Source of the DNA: Strigamia acuminata
Lineage: Eukaryota > Arthropoda > Chilopoda > Geophilomorpha > Linotaeniidae
DNA length: 64,000 nt
Assembly (NCBI GenBank): GCA_949358305.1
Contig: OX442315.1
Span: 1,302,001-1,366,000, forward strand
Reading direction: 5' to 3'
The first letter of the stretch is position 1. Every line of letters starts with the position of its first letter. A program made the translations under genes and the position numbers. The notes under the pieces are model-generated. The model worked only from the letters and a program-made list of their open reading frames with translations. It did no database searches and was not told where the DNA came from. This document shows, in pieces, positions 1-10,899 of this stretch.

Positions 1-873
1 ATAAATGTATTTATTATACGGGAATGTACAGGTAAAAGGGATAAAATATGTAAGGGAATAAAAAGGTAAAAGGTTGGGGTGTGTGAAGTTGGCGGGAAAC
101 TGGTCGAGGTCGTCCTTTGTTGGCGCTCTGGATCCAAGATGGCGTCCGCGTGGCAACGTGGTGTCGTCTTGGGCCGGCGTGGCAATGAATGGCGTCCTCG
201 TCTCACGTTTCTCGTTCGGTCCTTCGGGCTCACGCTGGTCGGGCGCGAGTGAATGCCTAAAAGGTCTTACTTCTGGTCTGTTGTCTAGGTTTAGGGTTTT
301 GTTTAGGTGTCCGGCGATCACACAGCGGCGGACGCTTGGTGGTTCCCGGCGATACACACAGCGGCGGGAACGCTCGTCGTGGTTACTGCAATTTAGGCTT
401 GTGCGACCGTTTGTCTGCACAACTCGCTAAATTGGAGTAGGTTTACTATTTCTAGCTGGCTTGCTAAAATAGTGTGGTAATCTTGTTTCGCAGGTTACTC
501 TGCGGAGGTTAACACAAATCAATCGTACTCAGGTTGAAAGTCCCTTGTCCTAGGTCACTCCTGAAGTCTTTGTACTTAGGCTTGATCGTTTTAGGACGTT
601 TGGCTTTTACTTGTATCTTGGTTGATTTTTGTGTTGGTTCTGCCCGCTCAGTGCAAGGCAAATTCCTTTGCACAAAGCGGGGGGTGACAGGTGACTTTAG
701 CTACCCAATGGTGGAAGAGACGGATCTCCCCCACTCCCCCAGGGCAGACGCCCGTCCATTGACTGGATGTCAATGCTCTGAGGGAAGGGAGGCGCGCGTG
801 CGACTCCCCCTCTTTACCCGTATGTAGGCCACGAGAGAAACTCTTCGTGCCCCACCCCAGTCGGGTCACCACA
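1..873 (-). repeat. Left (3') LTR of gypsy element B, cut by the window edge
   Basis: Bases 1-873 match 33657-34475 joined to 47948-48001, with about five substitutions. The other copy shows that the full LTR is 999 bp, so about 126 bp lie outside the window. Read on the minus strand it begins TGTGGTGACC, directly after a purine tract, which makes it the 3' LTR of an element coded on the minus strand. It contains two imperfect copies of a CGGCGAT..CACACAGCGGCGG block near 312 and 347, and a TCCAAGATGGCGTC motif at 133-146. Confidence 0.93.
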
Positions 874-890
874 CGTCCCCCTCCCAGCTC
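874..890 (-). other. Polypurine tract of gypsy B
   Basis: On the minus strand a purine-rich run (GAGCTGGGAGGGGGACG) ends exactly where the LTR begins with TGTGG. This is the expected plus-strand DNA priming site for reverse transcription. It lies between the ORF3 stop at 913 and the LTR, leaving only about 40 bp of 3' untranslated sequence. Confidence 0.75.
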
Positions 891-912
891 TGACCGCGCG
901 TGTTCGGAGCGA

Positions 913-1967
913 TCAATCCTTCTTGCTGGGACCCGACGCTGGATCCATCGCCTGGGCGAAACTCACTCCAGGGACAGGCGGCTCAGCGCCGGGCGGCACA
1001 ACGCCGGGCGGCAAAACCAGATCTCCAACCAAGGCTGAAGTCTGGTCGCGGGGGTCCTCGTGCTCGGAAATAAAGCACAATGCGTGGCCGCCGGCTGGCT
1101 CGTACGGGGCACGTCTCCTCTCATGCAGCCAAACCCGCGGAATGAACGCCGAAAACCCGGAATTGGTGTGCCGGATCGCGTTCGCCTCCGCGGCCGTTCG
1201 AGGCGCACGGTGGGCCCTCAGCAAACGCTGATGGAGGATCAAATCGGTAGTCTGGCGCACCTGGTTGTGTAGCCAAACGAATACCGATTTCCCCTTGTCT
1301 CTCTGAGCGAGGATGAATTTTCGCGTCGCTGTCGTCATCGACAGTTGAGAGAACTCGTCGCATAACTTCTCATAGTAGTTTGTCTGAAGCTTCGCCGCTT
1401 TCGCTGGCTTGGCGCTCTTCGAAACCACTGCCTGCTGGACAGTCTCTTCCCGCGCTTCTTGGGCTGCGGGAGGCGTCAGGCTCTGGCGAGCGGCGGACAT
1501 CGTTGGCGGCGTCCGGCACAGCAGGCGTCTCGGCTTACCCGCCGCATTTGATAGGACGGGTGTCTGTGGTGTCGCCGCTGGTGGCATCGGTGGCGGCGGC
1601 GGAGGTGGAGTTGGGGCTCCACGTGAAGCAGTCGAAGAGGCGGCGTCGCTCTCCATCGGCTCTTCACTCGTGACCATCATTGCGTGTGACTGCGCTGACG
1701 GTGTTGGCTCCCACGTGGTAACGGCGTGGCGGAAGGCCATGCTCCGCAACTTATACCCCTCCCATTCGGGGTTCACCACGTCCCGGGTCAGCTCGAAGCG
1801 AGTCATCGCCGGGTTGGGGAGAATGGCGCTCCATTCCCCAACGAGTGCGCGAGGTATCTGCACACCCTCTCTGTCTACTACGGACCAACAGGCCATCGCC
1901 TGTCGTCCGACCCCAAAGAGCGAGGGGGTCAATAACTGGACCATGATTTTTGTCAAAGCCAGCTGTA
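913..1967 (-). pseudogene. Gypsy B ORF3, C-terminal segment
   Basis: This is the last 1055 bases of a third ORF in element B, ending at a stop at 913. The frame is separated from the middle segment by the 303-bp MITE at 1976-2278. Skipping the MITE and one 8-bp TSD rejoins the same frame. The segment holds a long Pro/Ala/Ser-rich stretch with a run of prolines, then a more folded-looking C-terminus rich in Arg, Trp and Leu. I recognise no domain. There are no membrane segments or cysteine clusters, so nothing supports an envelope protein. Confidence 0.7.
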
Positions 1968-1975
1968 GACTGCGC

Positions 1976-2278
1976 CAGAGAATAACATTGGCGAAAAAAG
2001 TTTACCCGTTACCCGCCCGTTACCCGTCACCGAAACAATTTCGTACCCGTACCCGCCCGTACCCGGGCTATCCCGGAATCCCCCTACCCTACCCTACCCG
2101 TACCCGCGATTACGTGGCCAGCAGGACAAAAAACGTACAAAAAACGAACAAAAAACGTACCCGTACCCGACCCGTAACCGGGAGTCGCGGGAGATCTATA
2201 ACCGTACCCGCCCGTACCCTACGGGTACGGGCGGGTACGGTTACGGGTACGGGTACGGGTACCCGATGTTATTCTCTG
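1976..2278. mobile_element. Non-autonomous hAT-type MITE
   Basis: A 303-bp insertion with 13-bp perfect terminal inverted repeats (CAGAGAATAACAT at 1976-1988 and its complement at 2266-2278). It is flanked by 8-bp direct repeats GACTGCGC at 1968-1975 and 2279-2286. CAGAG ends with an 8-bp TSD are the signature of the hAT superfamily. There is no transposase. The interior consists of CCCGTA/CCCGTTA-like repeats, ending in a strong hairpin. It interrupts ORF3 of gypsy B; removing it with one TSD restores the frame, which is independent support for the boundaries. Confidence 0.92.
2199..2243. repeat. 21-bp perfect hairpin inside the MITE
   Basis: Bases 2199-2219 and 2223-2243 are exact reverse complements separated by the three bases TAC. 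Both arms are made of GTACCC/GGGTAC repeats. The structure could extrude as a cruciform or fold strongly in RNA. It lies next to the right-hand terminal repeat. Confidence 0.85.
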
Positions 2279-3055
2279 GACTGCGCCGATTTACAGGGTT
2301 GCTGCGATCAGGATCTGCAGCGAACGCACGCGAGTGGTGCCGCATCATCGAAATCCCCCACTCGATGAAATGGCGCTGAGTGACGTCGGCGCCCTGCAGA
2401 GCAGCGGCGGCGGCCCTCGGGTCCTCCATCACAAATGCGAAGGCCAAGAGCTCTTCGATCGATGGATTGGCTGCTTCTCGAGCCAGCCGTGCGTTTTCGT
2501 CATGCTGTTCATACCACATCGCGGTGCGGTCGTGTCTTGCCTTGCTCGGGTAATATTCTCCGAATCGGGCGTTATGGCATTCCCGCGCAATACTCTGGTG
2601 CACGGGCAGCATCACAGAGTCGTCGACGGTCGGGTTCGGTGTGACGCTCGAGTCCGGCGGCGTCGGCGGCGGCGGGGGCTGCGTCGGCGGCGGCAGCGGC
2701 TGTGTCGGCGGCGGCAGCGTCAGGGACTGCTGTGCCGGCAGTGGTTGCGACGTCGATGGCTGCGTCGGCAACAGCAACGTCAAAGACTGTTGCGTTGGCG
2801 GTGGCAGCGTCGCTTGCACTCCAGTCGGCGTGACTTGGAGTGCCGGGAGCTGGCTTACAGAACTCGTCGGTGGAACGACGGCCGTAGGTGCGTTTTCTAC
2901 ACGCGGTCGCGAATTGACATATTCGCTTAACCACCGTGCCACCTCGTGTGGGATCACGGTACCATCCTCGACGATGCCCATCTTGCGGGCGAACTGCATC
3001 GCGGGGTCGAAACGCGACAATTTCTTGCGTTTCATCTGAGTGATGATCTCGCGAA
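2279..3055 (-). pseudogene. Gypsy B ORF3, middle segment
   Basis: This is the 777-base middle part of the third ORF of element B, between the copia-1 insertion (right) and the MITE (left). Its frame joins that of 9867-10899 when copia-1 and one GGTCC are skipped. It begins with a basic stretch (KRKKLSRFDP), then a small predicted helical part, then a long Pro/Gln/Thr/Leu-rich low-complexity region, and then an acidic, Ala-rich part. No known domain is recognised. The apparent ATG at 3035 is internal to the original frame. Confidence 0.7.
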
Positions 3056-3060
3056 GGTCC

Positions 3061-3530
3061 TGTTGTTTATCAATGCCAAACAGTCCTCCGTACTTGTTTT
3101 GCGCATTTCTTAATGTATTACTGCATTATGCAGCCTAGTGTATTTATTAGGATTTATTTCATTATTTAACATTGGGCATAATGCTGCCTGCATCATGTTA
3201 GTATTAGTTTACTTTTTCCAACACCAGATGGTGTCACTTGTATGTTTTTCACAATCACAATGGCCGCTTGCATGCCAGCAAGCACTCATGTATTTTCTCC
3301 ATCTAAATGGACCACATTATGTAAGCATTTTCGTTTTTATTAAACATTTAGTTTATTTTTACATTGTGTTTGTCACTCATGAGCACTTTAGAGTGCAGTG
3401 ACTTTATTTTCCACCATTTTCAAGCGCTGGAGGTGCGCGCACGTCATTGCGCTCATATTAGCCGTGTTTCGGCATTTAAACTCGCTTCCACACACAGTAT
3501 TTTATACTGTGAGCGCACTCCTCTGCTACA
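3061..3530 (+). repeat. 5' LTR of copia-1
   Basis: 470 bp, TGTTG..TACA, seemingly identical to 9397-9866. It should carry the promoter and transcription start; I cannot fix a TATA box with confidence. Confidence 0.96.
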
Positions 3531-3532
3531 AG

Positions 3533-3543
3533 TGGTAGCAGAG
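3533..3543 (+). other. Primer-binding site of copia-1 (initiator tRNA-Met)
   Basis: TGGTAGCAGAG starts two bases after the LTR. It is complementary to the last 11 bases (CTCTGCTACCA) of animal initiator tRNA-Met. Copia-2 and copia-3 have the same 11 bases and copia-4 the first 10. Confidence 0.88.
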
Positions 3544-4382
3544 GATGGTTGCTATCCTTGCAGCACGCCGAAACCGCTAATTTTTATCGCCATTTTCGCG
3601 AAATTCGCGAATTTGCGATAAATTTTCTATTTGCAGATTGCGCCGATTTCCGCGACGATTTTCGTCTCTAGAACGTTCGCGACGACACGCCGACGTTCTC
3701 ACGCAGTCTGTGCTACCGGCTCCACGATTTGTTATTTAATTTCGCTCGAATTTCCGCGAGTTTCGCGATTTTCGAAGCGAATTTTGTGTATTTTCAGATT
3801 TTCGCCATTTTCCAACGAGAATCAACGTTGGAAACCCGCTTTACACAGCGTGAACGACGATTTGGACTAATTCCCGACTTAGTACACCGTGTACGGTCGT
3901 TGTATCGACGATTTTTCGACGATTTTCGCATTTTAAATGCGCAACTACGCCATTTTCATCTCTAGATTGGCGCAACGTCTCATCATACTAATTAAAAATT
4001 GCTTTTCAGTAGTCGTAATTAGCTTGTTAGTATTTAAGATAGTATTAAGTTTTTGTGGGTCCCTTAGAATAGTTTGTGCCCTCCGGTTCAGTCGAACCAC
4101 CGCACAAACTCATTCCTAGCCAGTGCTTACCGCGGCCAGCAGGTACTCCCGCGCCTCCAGGTAGGCGAACGGACCCCTGTGTGTTGGCTGGCTAGGGTTA
4201 TTTGGCCACTTCAGAAGTGGTCGCCCAATTCGATTGATATCCGCTTTGACAGTGCTTCGATTAGTGCGCCGTATTTGTGTTGTGCAACGCGATATTGTGC
4301 TCCGAGACCGTCAAGTTCATCAATTGTACCATTTTCCGTCCTGTGTGCTTCGCTTCGGATTGTTTCGTAGCTCCACGTCATT
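3544..4382 (+). other. Long untranslated leader of copia-1
   Basis: About 840 bases with no convincing frame lie between the PBS and the gag-pol ATG. The leader contains overlapping TTCGCGAA palindromes near 3595-3611 and several TTTTCAG/TTTGCAG acceptor-like strings. A block near 4040-4230 is also found in copia-3 and partly in copia-2. The leader is GC-rich compared with the LTR. It probably holds packaging and dimerisation signals. Confidence 0.7.
4204..4222 (+). promoter_or_regulatory. Conserved leader hairpin of copia-1
   Basis: An 8-bp stem closes on CTT-CAG-AAG with a three-base loop, followed by GCCCAA. Copia-3 has the same loop and following motif but different stem bases (17973-17991), and copia-2 has a hairpin in the same place (24319-24337). 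It sits 160 nt before the ATG. Confidence 0.6.
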
Positions 4383-7300
4383 ATGTCAAAATCCGTCGAA
4401 GCCAATTCCGGACGCCTTCCGATTCTCAGCGTAGGAAACTACGAACTATGGCAGCGCTCAATGCGCATGGTGCTGAGAAGTGAAGAGTTATGGGAACACG
4501 TAACTGAAGAAGAAGAGGCAGAATTCCTTAAAACCGCGGGTGACAAGGAAAAGAAGAAATACAAGCGTCGTAAAGCCAAGGCATTAGGCTTAATATACTG
4601 TTCTGTAAGCGAGGCGAAGAAGTCTGCGCTAGATGATTGTAAAACCCCGAAGGAAGCATGGGACATTTTAGCCAACATTTATGCGCCATCATCTCGCGCA
4701 CGACAGGCAGCCATGCGCCGCGAATTTTTGAATTTGCGCCTAGAGCAGGGCGAAGATATGGCCGACTTCTTAGGACGCGTTGACTATCATGTCCGCCAAA
4801 TGAAGGATATCGGAGAGATAACTTCGCCTGATCACCACGCTTACCAATACTTGGACTTATTGCCTCGTGAATATTCACAGATTTCATTCACAACATATCA
4901 CTTGCCCAACGGTGAATTCACACCAAAGAAAGTGTCCGAACAGTTACTCGCGGAACATATGCGACTCAAAGCTATGGATTCACGCGACGTGGACAATTCA
5001 AAACATTCTCGTGCATATGCTGGTGAAAAACAGCAACGTGGGAGAAATCGTTCTCGTCCCTCTCGACCGTTATCTTCGGTGCAGTGTTTTAATTGCCAGG
5101 AATTTGGCCATTACGCAAATAAATGTCCTTTGCCATCGCGCCGAGATGACAAGAATCAACCGGCAGCTTCACTTCAAAGGAAGCCGAGGAGTTCAAGCCA
5201 TAAACGCAATAAGAACTCAAACCGAGATGATTCTAGACCAAGGGGGAATTCCAGCGCAAGACGAGAAACAAACTTTTTCGCAAGTGCTCCGCAACAGTTG
5301 CCCACAATTCACTTCATGCAATCACATGAATGGATCGTGGATTGTGGGGCAACAGATCATGTGTGCCACGTCCAGGCTTGGTTTCAGGACTTTGTTAAAG
5401 TTGTGCCCTTTAACATAGCATTAGGTCAAGGACATTCCGAAGTTCTAGGAAAGGGCAAAGTCCAGATTATCTCCATGATCAACAACGTAGAATGTGTCGT
5501 AAATCTCCAAGATGTGTTGTATGCGCCAAAATTCGAGGCGAATTTGATTTCAGTGTCAAAAATGGACAAAACTAAACATCACATCCATATTTGGAATGGA
5601 GACGTCTATGTCTACAAATCCGACATTAAGCATCCAATGCTTCGGGCCAAAGAAAAGGGCGGCCTTTATTATGTCGACGGCTTGTGCCCACCTTCAACAC
5701 TGATGTCAACAGTGGATGTACCTATTGCGCAGTCAATCGCTCCGACCCGAACATTAGTCACGACAGAAGAGGATTTCATCCAGTATCCAAGAGCAAAGAA
5801 AAAGTCGAAAAATCCTGAACTTTTTACTGATTTTCGGCTCGAATTCCCTCCTTTGCCAAATGAAATTCCTCCACCTGCACCAATCAAAGTAACCCAGTCC
5901 AAGACACCTCCTGTACCTGTTCCTACCAAACCATTACCTCAAGTCCCATCCTTTGCCGACACATTAAAGGCAATTCCTCCAACTTCCAAACCGAATCTAA
6001 AGTCGGCGAATCAAAAGAAAGTTGCAGCGCCTACGGTTAAAAAGGATGCGACTGGGATATGGCACAGCAGATTGGGTCATCTTCACACCAATGCAATGAA
6101 ACTTTTGGCCGGAAATAACCAAGTTTATGGAGTGACACCGGCAGAAGTGAACAAGGAACTTTCGTGTAATCATTGTCGAATTGCGAAATCAACGCGCATT
6201 TCCCATAAACCTGATGAACATCCTATTTCTACAAAGGCTTTAGATCTCCTACACATGGACGTGTGGGGAGCATCAAGAACGACTTCCTACGGAGGCGCGC
6301 GTTATGTGCTAACGATTATCGACGACGCCACGCGCTATGCCTGGATATTTCCGATGGCTCAAAAATCCCAAGTATTTGGATTGTTCAAAGACTACGTCAC
6401 ACGAATCGAACGAGTGACGGGCAAACGAGTGAAGGCCATCCGAACTGACCGAGGAGGGGAGTTCTTATCAAACGAATTCGACCGCTATTTAAAGGAAACT
6501 GGGATTCAAGCCCAACGGACCAATCCACATAGTCCCGCTATGAATGGCACAGCGGAAAGAATAAACCGCACCATGGCGGATTACACGCGTGCCATCCTAG
6601 ACGAAACCGGATTACCTAATGAACTTTGGGCGGAATTCGCAGTGACTTTCTCTTATATAAAGAACCGGTGCCCTCATTCTCGTCTCAAAAATGAGGTGCC
6701 CTATATTTTGTGGCGACGACGTGCCCTTTCGCTCCGACACCTCCGGAAGTTAGGCTCCAAATGCTGGGTACATCACACGGCTCCTGGCAGGGACAAATTG
6801 GATCCACGAGCTTGGGAGGGCTATTTGGTTGGATACGCCACGACAACGCGAGGTTATCGCGTCTGAAATCCAACAGATAACAAAGTCATCGAATCCATTC
6901 ACGTCCAAATTGACGAACGGCAATCCTACAAACGTTCCAACCATTATCGAGGTCCGCAGCAACCGTGGATAGGACCAGATGAGGACCAATCGCATCAAAC
7001 ATCGCAAACTTATCAACCATTGCGCATTTCACAACCGCATGTGAGGTTTGACGACGGACTGGAATATACTGATTGGCCCAAATTTCCGGATTCAGAGGAT
7101 GAATGTGATACGGACTATGACTCTGACGATTCGACCCCAGCGGGTGCTCAATTCCGAACTCCGCCAGCCACTCCAACTCCGGGATCTCCTATTCGAGCCC
7201 CTCTAATTACTCCAGTAATAACGCCGGTGCCGAGTCCAGTCATTACTCCCGGCAATACACCAAGTCATACACCACCTGGTTCACCTCCGAGTTTTGTAAA

Positions 7301-9188
7301 TGCTCGTCGAGGCTCTCGTGGAAATGCGCCACAAGCTCATCAAGCAGCCCACCATGGTCCACCTCCAACTGGAGCTGCAACTGCATATAAATGGCGTTAC
7401 ATTGGTGGAGATACTGAGTGTAGACACTGGAAAAGGGAGGAACATTTGCGCAAAGTACAGGAACCTGGAAAACTCAAAGTCGATGTTTATTATTTCCCAG
7501 AAGCAGGACTCCGATTACGTTCTAGAGGTGACGTTGAGGAATTCTGTCACATGAACAACATTCCTTATGATCCTGAACTATTTTATTTTGGCAACATGGA
7601 ATATGAATTAGAGAATCTTCCGCCACCACTTCCCAGAGTACACCTTTGTCGTCGTGATCCCACAAGTTACGCAGAGGCTGTAAGATTTCCGGATGCAACC
7701 AAATGGCAGGAAGTCATTAATGAAGAGTTAGACACTTTTGCAGAAAGAGGCGTCTATGAAGAGGTCCCTAAACCGGAAAATACAACCATATTAGGGTGCA
7801 AGTGGCTCTTCAAACTGAAGGAAGATGCTCTAGGCAAACCAGCCAGATATCGCGCCAGATTAGTGGCACAGGGCTTTCGCCAAACTTTAGGTGTAGACTA
7901 CGATGAAGTCTTTAGCCCTGTTGTCAACTTTGTTCTCATACGCCTATTTTTCTGCCTATTAGTAGTCCTCAAAGGGTGGAAGGACGCGCATTTAGATGTG
8001 AAGTGCGCGTACCTATACGGCGATCTTGCGCACAAAGTATATATGCGCATTCCAGCTGGCGCAACATGTTCAAATCCAAATCATGTATGGCTCCTGATAA
8101 AGTCGCTCTATGGTCTCCACCAGTCCGGGCGCCAATGGTTTGAGAAATTAGATCAAACATTGCGCGATTTAGGATTTCGCAGATTACCAGGATGCAACTG
8201 TGTATACATATACGGAACTTCCGCCGTGATGCTAATATACGTCGATGATATAGTTCTATTTTACGCGACGGATAACGTCCTTACACAATTAATTGCGCTC
8301 ATCAGCACCAAATTCGATGTCGTGAATTTAGGACCAATTACGAAACTCTTAGGTGTAGAGTTCATCCGTACTCCCAAAGGAATCTTCATCATCCAACGTG
8401 CATACATACAGAAGATTCTCAAGAAATTTGAAATTATCGCCGATAAACTCATCAAGGTCCCAGTAACACCAGGAACGACGCTCGTCAAAGGGTCGAAAGA
8501 GGACTTGCCAGAATTTCCTTATCGTTCGTTAATTGGCTCTCTTCTCTTCCTCGCATCGAGGACACGACCTGATATATTATTCTCAGTGATAATGTTGTCA
8601 CAATTCAACAATTGCTACAACCACACTCACATCAAGGCGCTCATGCAGGTTGTGCGCTATGTAGGCAATACTTTGGATTATGCAATTGAACTGTCAAATT
8701 GTTCCAATGGACAACTATGGGGATATACTGACGCGTCCTGGGCCACCGAAGTCAGCACTTCTTTGAGTTTCGGCGGGTATATAGCTTTTATTGGAAACGT
8801 CCCCATCGGATGGAGTTGTCGTAAACAAACCAGCGTGGCGTGCTCAACGATGGAGGCGGAGTTTGTTGCCCTCGTTGAGTGTGTCCGTGAGCTTTATTGG
8901 CTGGATTACGTCTACAGTTCCGTCCCGATGCTGAATAGATCTTCACCACCTTTAGTGTTCTCCGATGCGCTTTCTTCCATCCAATTCACATCAAATGACG
9001 TGGAGAACAGTAAAACGAAACATATCCGAGTGAAATTTCATTGGATTCGGGAATGGTACACAGCAGGTGCATTCCAATTGCGCAAAGTCCCCGGATCAAT
9101 GAACGTGGCAGACATTTTTACCAAATGGTTAAGTTCATCTCAACTGCGCCTGCTGATTTCCCGGATTTTCAATTTCAACCTATCGTGA
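4383..9188 (+). pseudogene. Copia-1 Gag-Pol polyprotein with one in-frame TGA
   Basis: The frame is open from ATG 4383 to TGA 9186-9188, apart from a TGA at 6864-6866 (codon 828). It would encode about 1600 aa. Visible parts in order: Gag; a zinc knuckle CFNCQEFGHYANKC at residue ~235; aspartic protease with WIVDCGATDH around residue 320; the HHCC integrase finger and DDE core (HMDVWG, RTDRGGEF, GTAERINRT); the TGA; a proline/threonine-rich linker; reverse transcriptase with YVDD near 1285; RNase H with YTDASWA. The equivalent codon in copia-3 is TGG (Trp, in RIWNPTDN), so one G-to-A change explains the break. It falls after the integrase core, so Gag, protease and most of integrase could still be made. 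The protein is clearly closest to copia-3 in this window. Confidence 0.93.
6864..6866 (+). other. In-frame TGA in copia-1 gag-pol
   Basis: The frame is unchanged on either side (both halves start at positions divisible by three), so this is a pure nonsense codon and not a frameshift. Copia-3 has TGG here. The element uses TGG for its other tryptophans and TGA as its true final stop, so a changed genetic code is not supported. Confidence 0.9.
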
Positions 9189-9384
9189 CATTCTTAATTT
9201 AGTTTTACCCGAATTTTGAGGATCATCGAGTTCCAGTGGGAATTTTCGGGCTTCCGTAGTGATTAATTTAACAGTACCCGGCTCGATATTCCGAATTATT
9301 ATTTCCATTATTATTATTCTATGTAAAGTTACATTTAAAGTTTTTCCCTTAACTTATTCTTTATTTTTGCGGCTATTTGCCATC
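9189..9384 (+). other. 3' untranslated region of copia-1
   Basis: This region shares blocks with the 3' UTR of copia-3: TATCGTGACATTC, GAGGATCATCG, GTGGGAAT and ACAGTACCCGGC.CGAT, in the same order and with similar spacing. Since neighbouring positions have diverged, these blocks look constrained. Confidence 0.6.
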
Positions 9385-9396
9385 GAAGGGGGAAAT
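9385..9396 (+). other. Polypurine tract of copia-1
   Basis: GAAGGGGGAAAT lies directly before the 3' LTR. The matching tracts of copia-3 (GAAGAGGGGATT) and copia-2 (GAAGGGGGATT) are preceded by the same ATCGA-like context. Confidence 0.75.
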
Positions 9397-9866
9397 TGTT
9401 GTTTATCAATGCCAAACAGTCCTCCGTACTTGTTTTGCGCATTTCTTAATGTATTACTGCATTATGCAGCCTAGTGTATTTATTAGGATTTATTTCATTA
9501 TTTAACATTGGGCATAATGCTGCCTGCATCATGTTAGTATTAGTTTACTTTTTCCAACACCAGATGGTGTCACTTGTATGTTTTTCACAATCACAATGGC
9601 CGCTTGCATGCCAGCAAGCACTCATGTATTTTCTCCATCTAAATGGACCACATTATGTAAGCATTTTCGTTTTTATTAAACATTTAGTTTATTTTTACAT
9701 TGTGTTTGTCACTCATGAGCACTTTAGAGTGCAGTGACTTTATTTTCCACCATTTTCAAGCGCTGGAGGTGCGCGCACGTCATTGCGCTCATATTAGCCG
9801 TGTTTCGGCATTTAAACTCGCTTCCACACACAGTATTTTATACTGTGAGCGCACTCCTCTGCTACA
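9397..9866 (+). repeat. 3' LTR of copia-1
   Basis: 470 bp, seemingly identical to 3061-3530, followed at once by the GGTCC duplication at 9867-9871. Confidence 0.96.
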
Positions 9867-10899
9867 GGTCCCGCGTGTCTGGCGCTAGGACGCGACGCTC
9901 CCCGGAAGATCTGCCACTCGACTTCGATCGTGCTTCTCTCGCCTCCTTCGCTTCTATTGCTTTGAGAGCGTGATCGGGAAGGGGAATTCCCCGCGCCTTG
10001 CAGCGAGCGAAATACCGCTCTTTGCGGTCTCGTTTCCGCTGCTCACGGTGAGTCAGCGGATGTCTGCCGACACGGGGACGAGAGACTCGCTCTTCGTCGC
10101 CCGAAATCCAGACTTCTCGAGTCTCCTTACCGTCTTTCATCTGACGGTTGACAAACACCCTTGGTCTGGTGTAATTCGCGGAGTCGCGCGGTGGCTGCGC
10201 TGACGTTCCCGCTCCATCGTTTACGGTCGAGTGCCTTTCGACGCACTGTTTCTTTGACCGGCCCGGGGAGCGCGATTCGCTGTCCCCGGTTCCCTTGGAG
10301 CGCTTGCGCTTCCTTGGGAAATTATATTTGGGGCCGAGAATTCCCAAATAATGTAACTGCCACATTTCGGCTTGTGACGTGAGAATCCCCATTCTCGGTC
10401 GCCACTGTGGCGTAACTTCTCCCTGCCGAATCTGCTCGCACCACAGGTGTATATCGGCGGTGCTCATTCCGTCGTCTTGCAGGATACGCTCTGCAACCGC
10501 CGGCGCAGTGTCGATTAGCTGCTGGCGGTAGTGTTGATACACTTCTTCGCGGGCCTCCTCGGGCTCGGCCGCTTGCCACGCGAACAATACATGCTCCTCC
10601 ACTGGCCTGCCGGAGTATTGGCTCGACAGGGCCGGGTGGAAGATCGGAGACTTCGGGTCATCGCTGCGAGCGAGCTCTGCAGCAACGACGTCTCGCACCG
10701 ACTCCGGGAACGCGTCCAGGAGTGTGCAATCGTTAACCCAACGCTTGGCGAGGGCGCGCGAAAATAATACGCGCAGGCGGTATGGCTTTGCATCTTCGCC
10801 AAAGCAGCGGCGCAGAAAATCGGGCAGTACGCCTCGATAAATGCCCGCTCGCACTATGCATGCGGGGCTGAGCGCTCCCCACGTGTCTCGGAGCTCCAT
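9867..10899 (-). pseudogene. Gypsy B ORF3, N-terminal segment
   Basis: First part of the third ORF of element B, downstream of pol. I place the start at the ATG at 10899 because it follows an excellent 3' splice site on the minus strand (pyrimidine-rich run, then TTACAG, directly before ATGGAGCTC). The open frame continues upstream to 11085, but that stretch translates the presumed intron. Joining 10899-9867, 3055-2279 and 1967-913 gives 2865 bases, exactly 955 codons with stop. The N-terminal part looks folded, rich in Ala, Glu, Arg and Trp. A basic stretch with RKRKR follows, suggesting nuclear or nucleic-acid targeting, then an Arg/Lys-rich helix. No transmembrane segment remains once the intron part is dropped. 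I do not recognise a family. The insertions of copia-1 and the MITE have destroyed it. Confidence 0.7.

Larger units (their letters stand above)
3061..9866 (+). mobile_element. Copia-1, LTR retrotransposon inserted in gypsy B ORF3
   Basis: A 6806-bp Ty1/copia element on the plus strand. Two 470-bp LTRs (3061-3530 and 9397-9866) look identical base for base. They start TGTTG and end TACA, and are flanked by the 5-bp duplication GGTCC (3056-3060 and 9867-9871). The order is LTR, initiator-tRNA-Met PBS, long leader, one long gag-pol frame, 3' UTR, PPT, LTR. The only coding lesion I see is one TGA. Near-perfect LTR identity means a recent insertion, later than the insertion of host element B. Confidence 0.97.

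Noticed and set aside
1409-2368. A 319-codon plus-strand open frame
   Set aside because: It is antisense to gypsy B ORF3 and crosses the MITE repeats; a shadow of the real frame.
4383-9188. Alternative genetic code with TGA as tryptophan
   Set aside because: TGG is used for the other tryptophans and TGA is used as a genuine final stop in the same elements.
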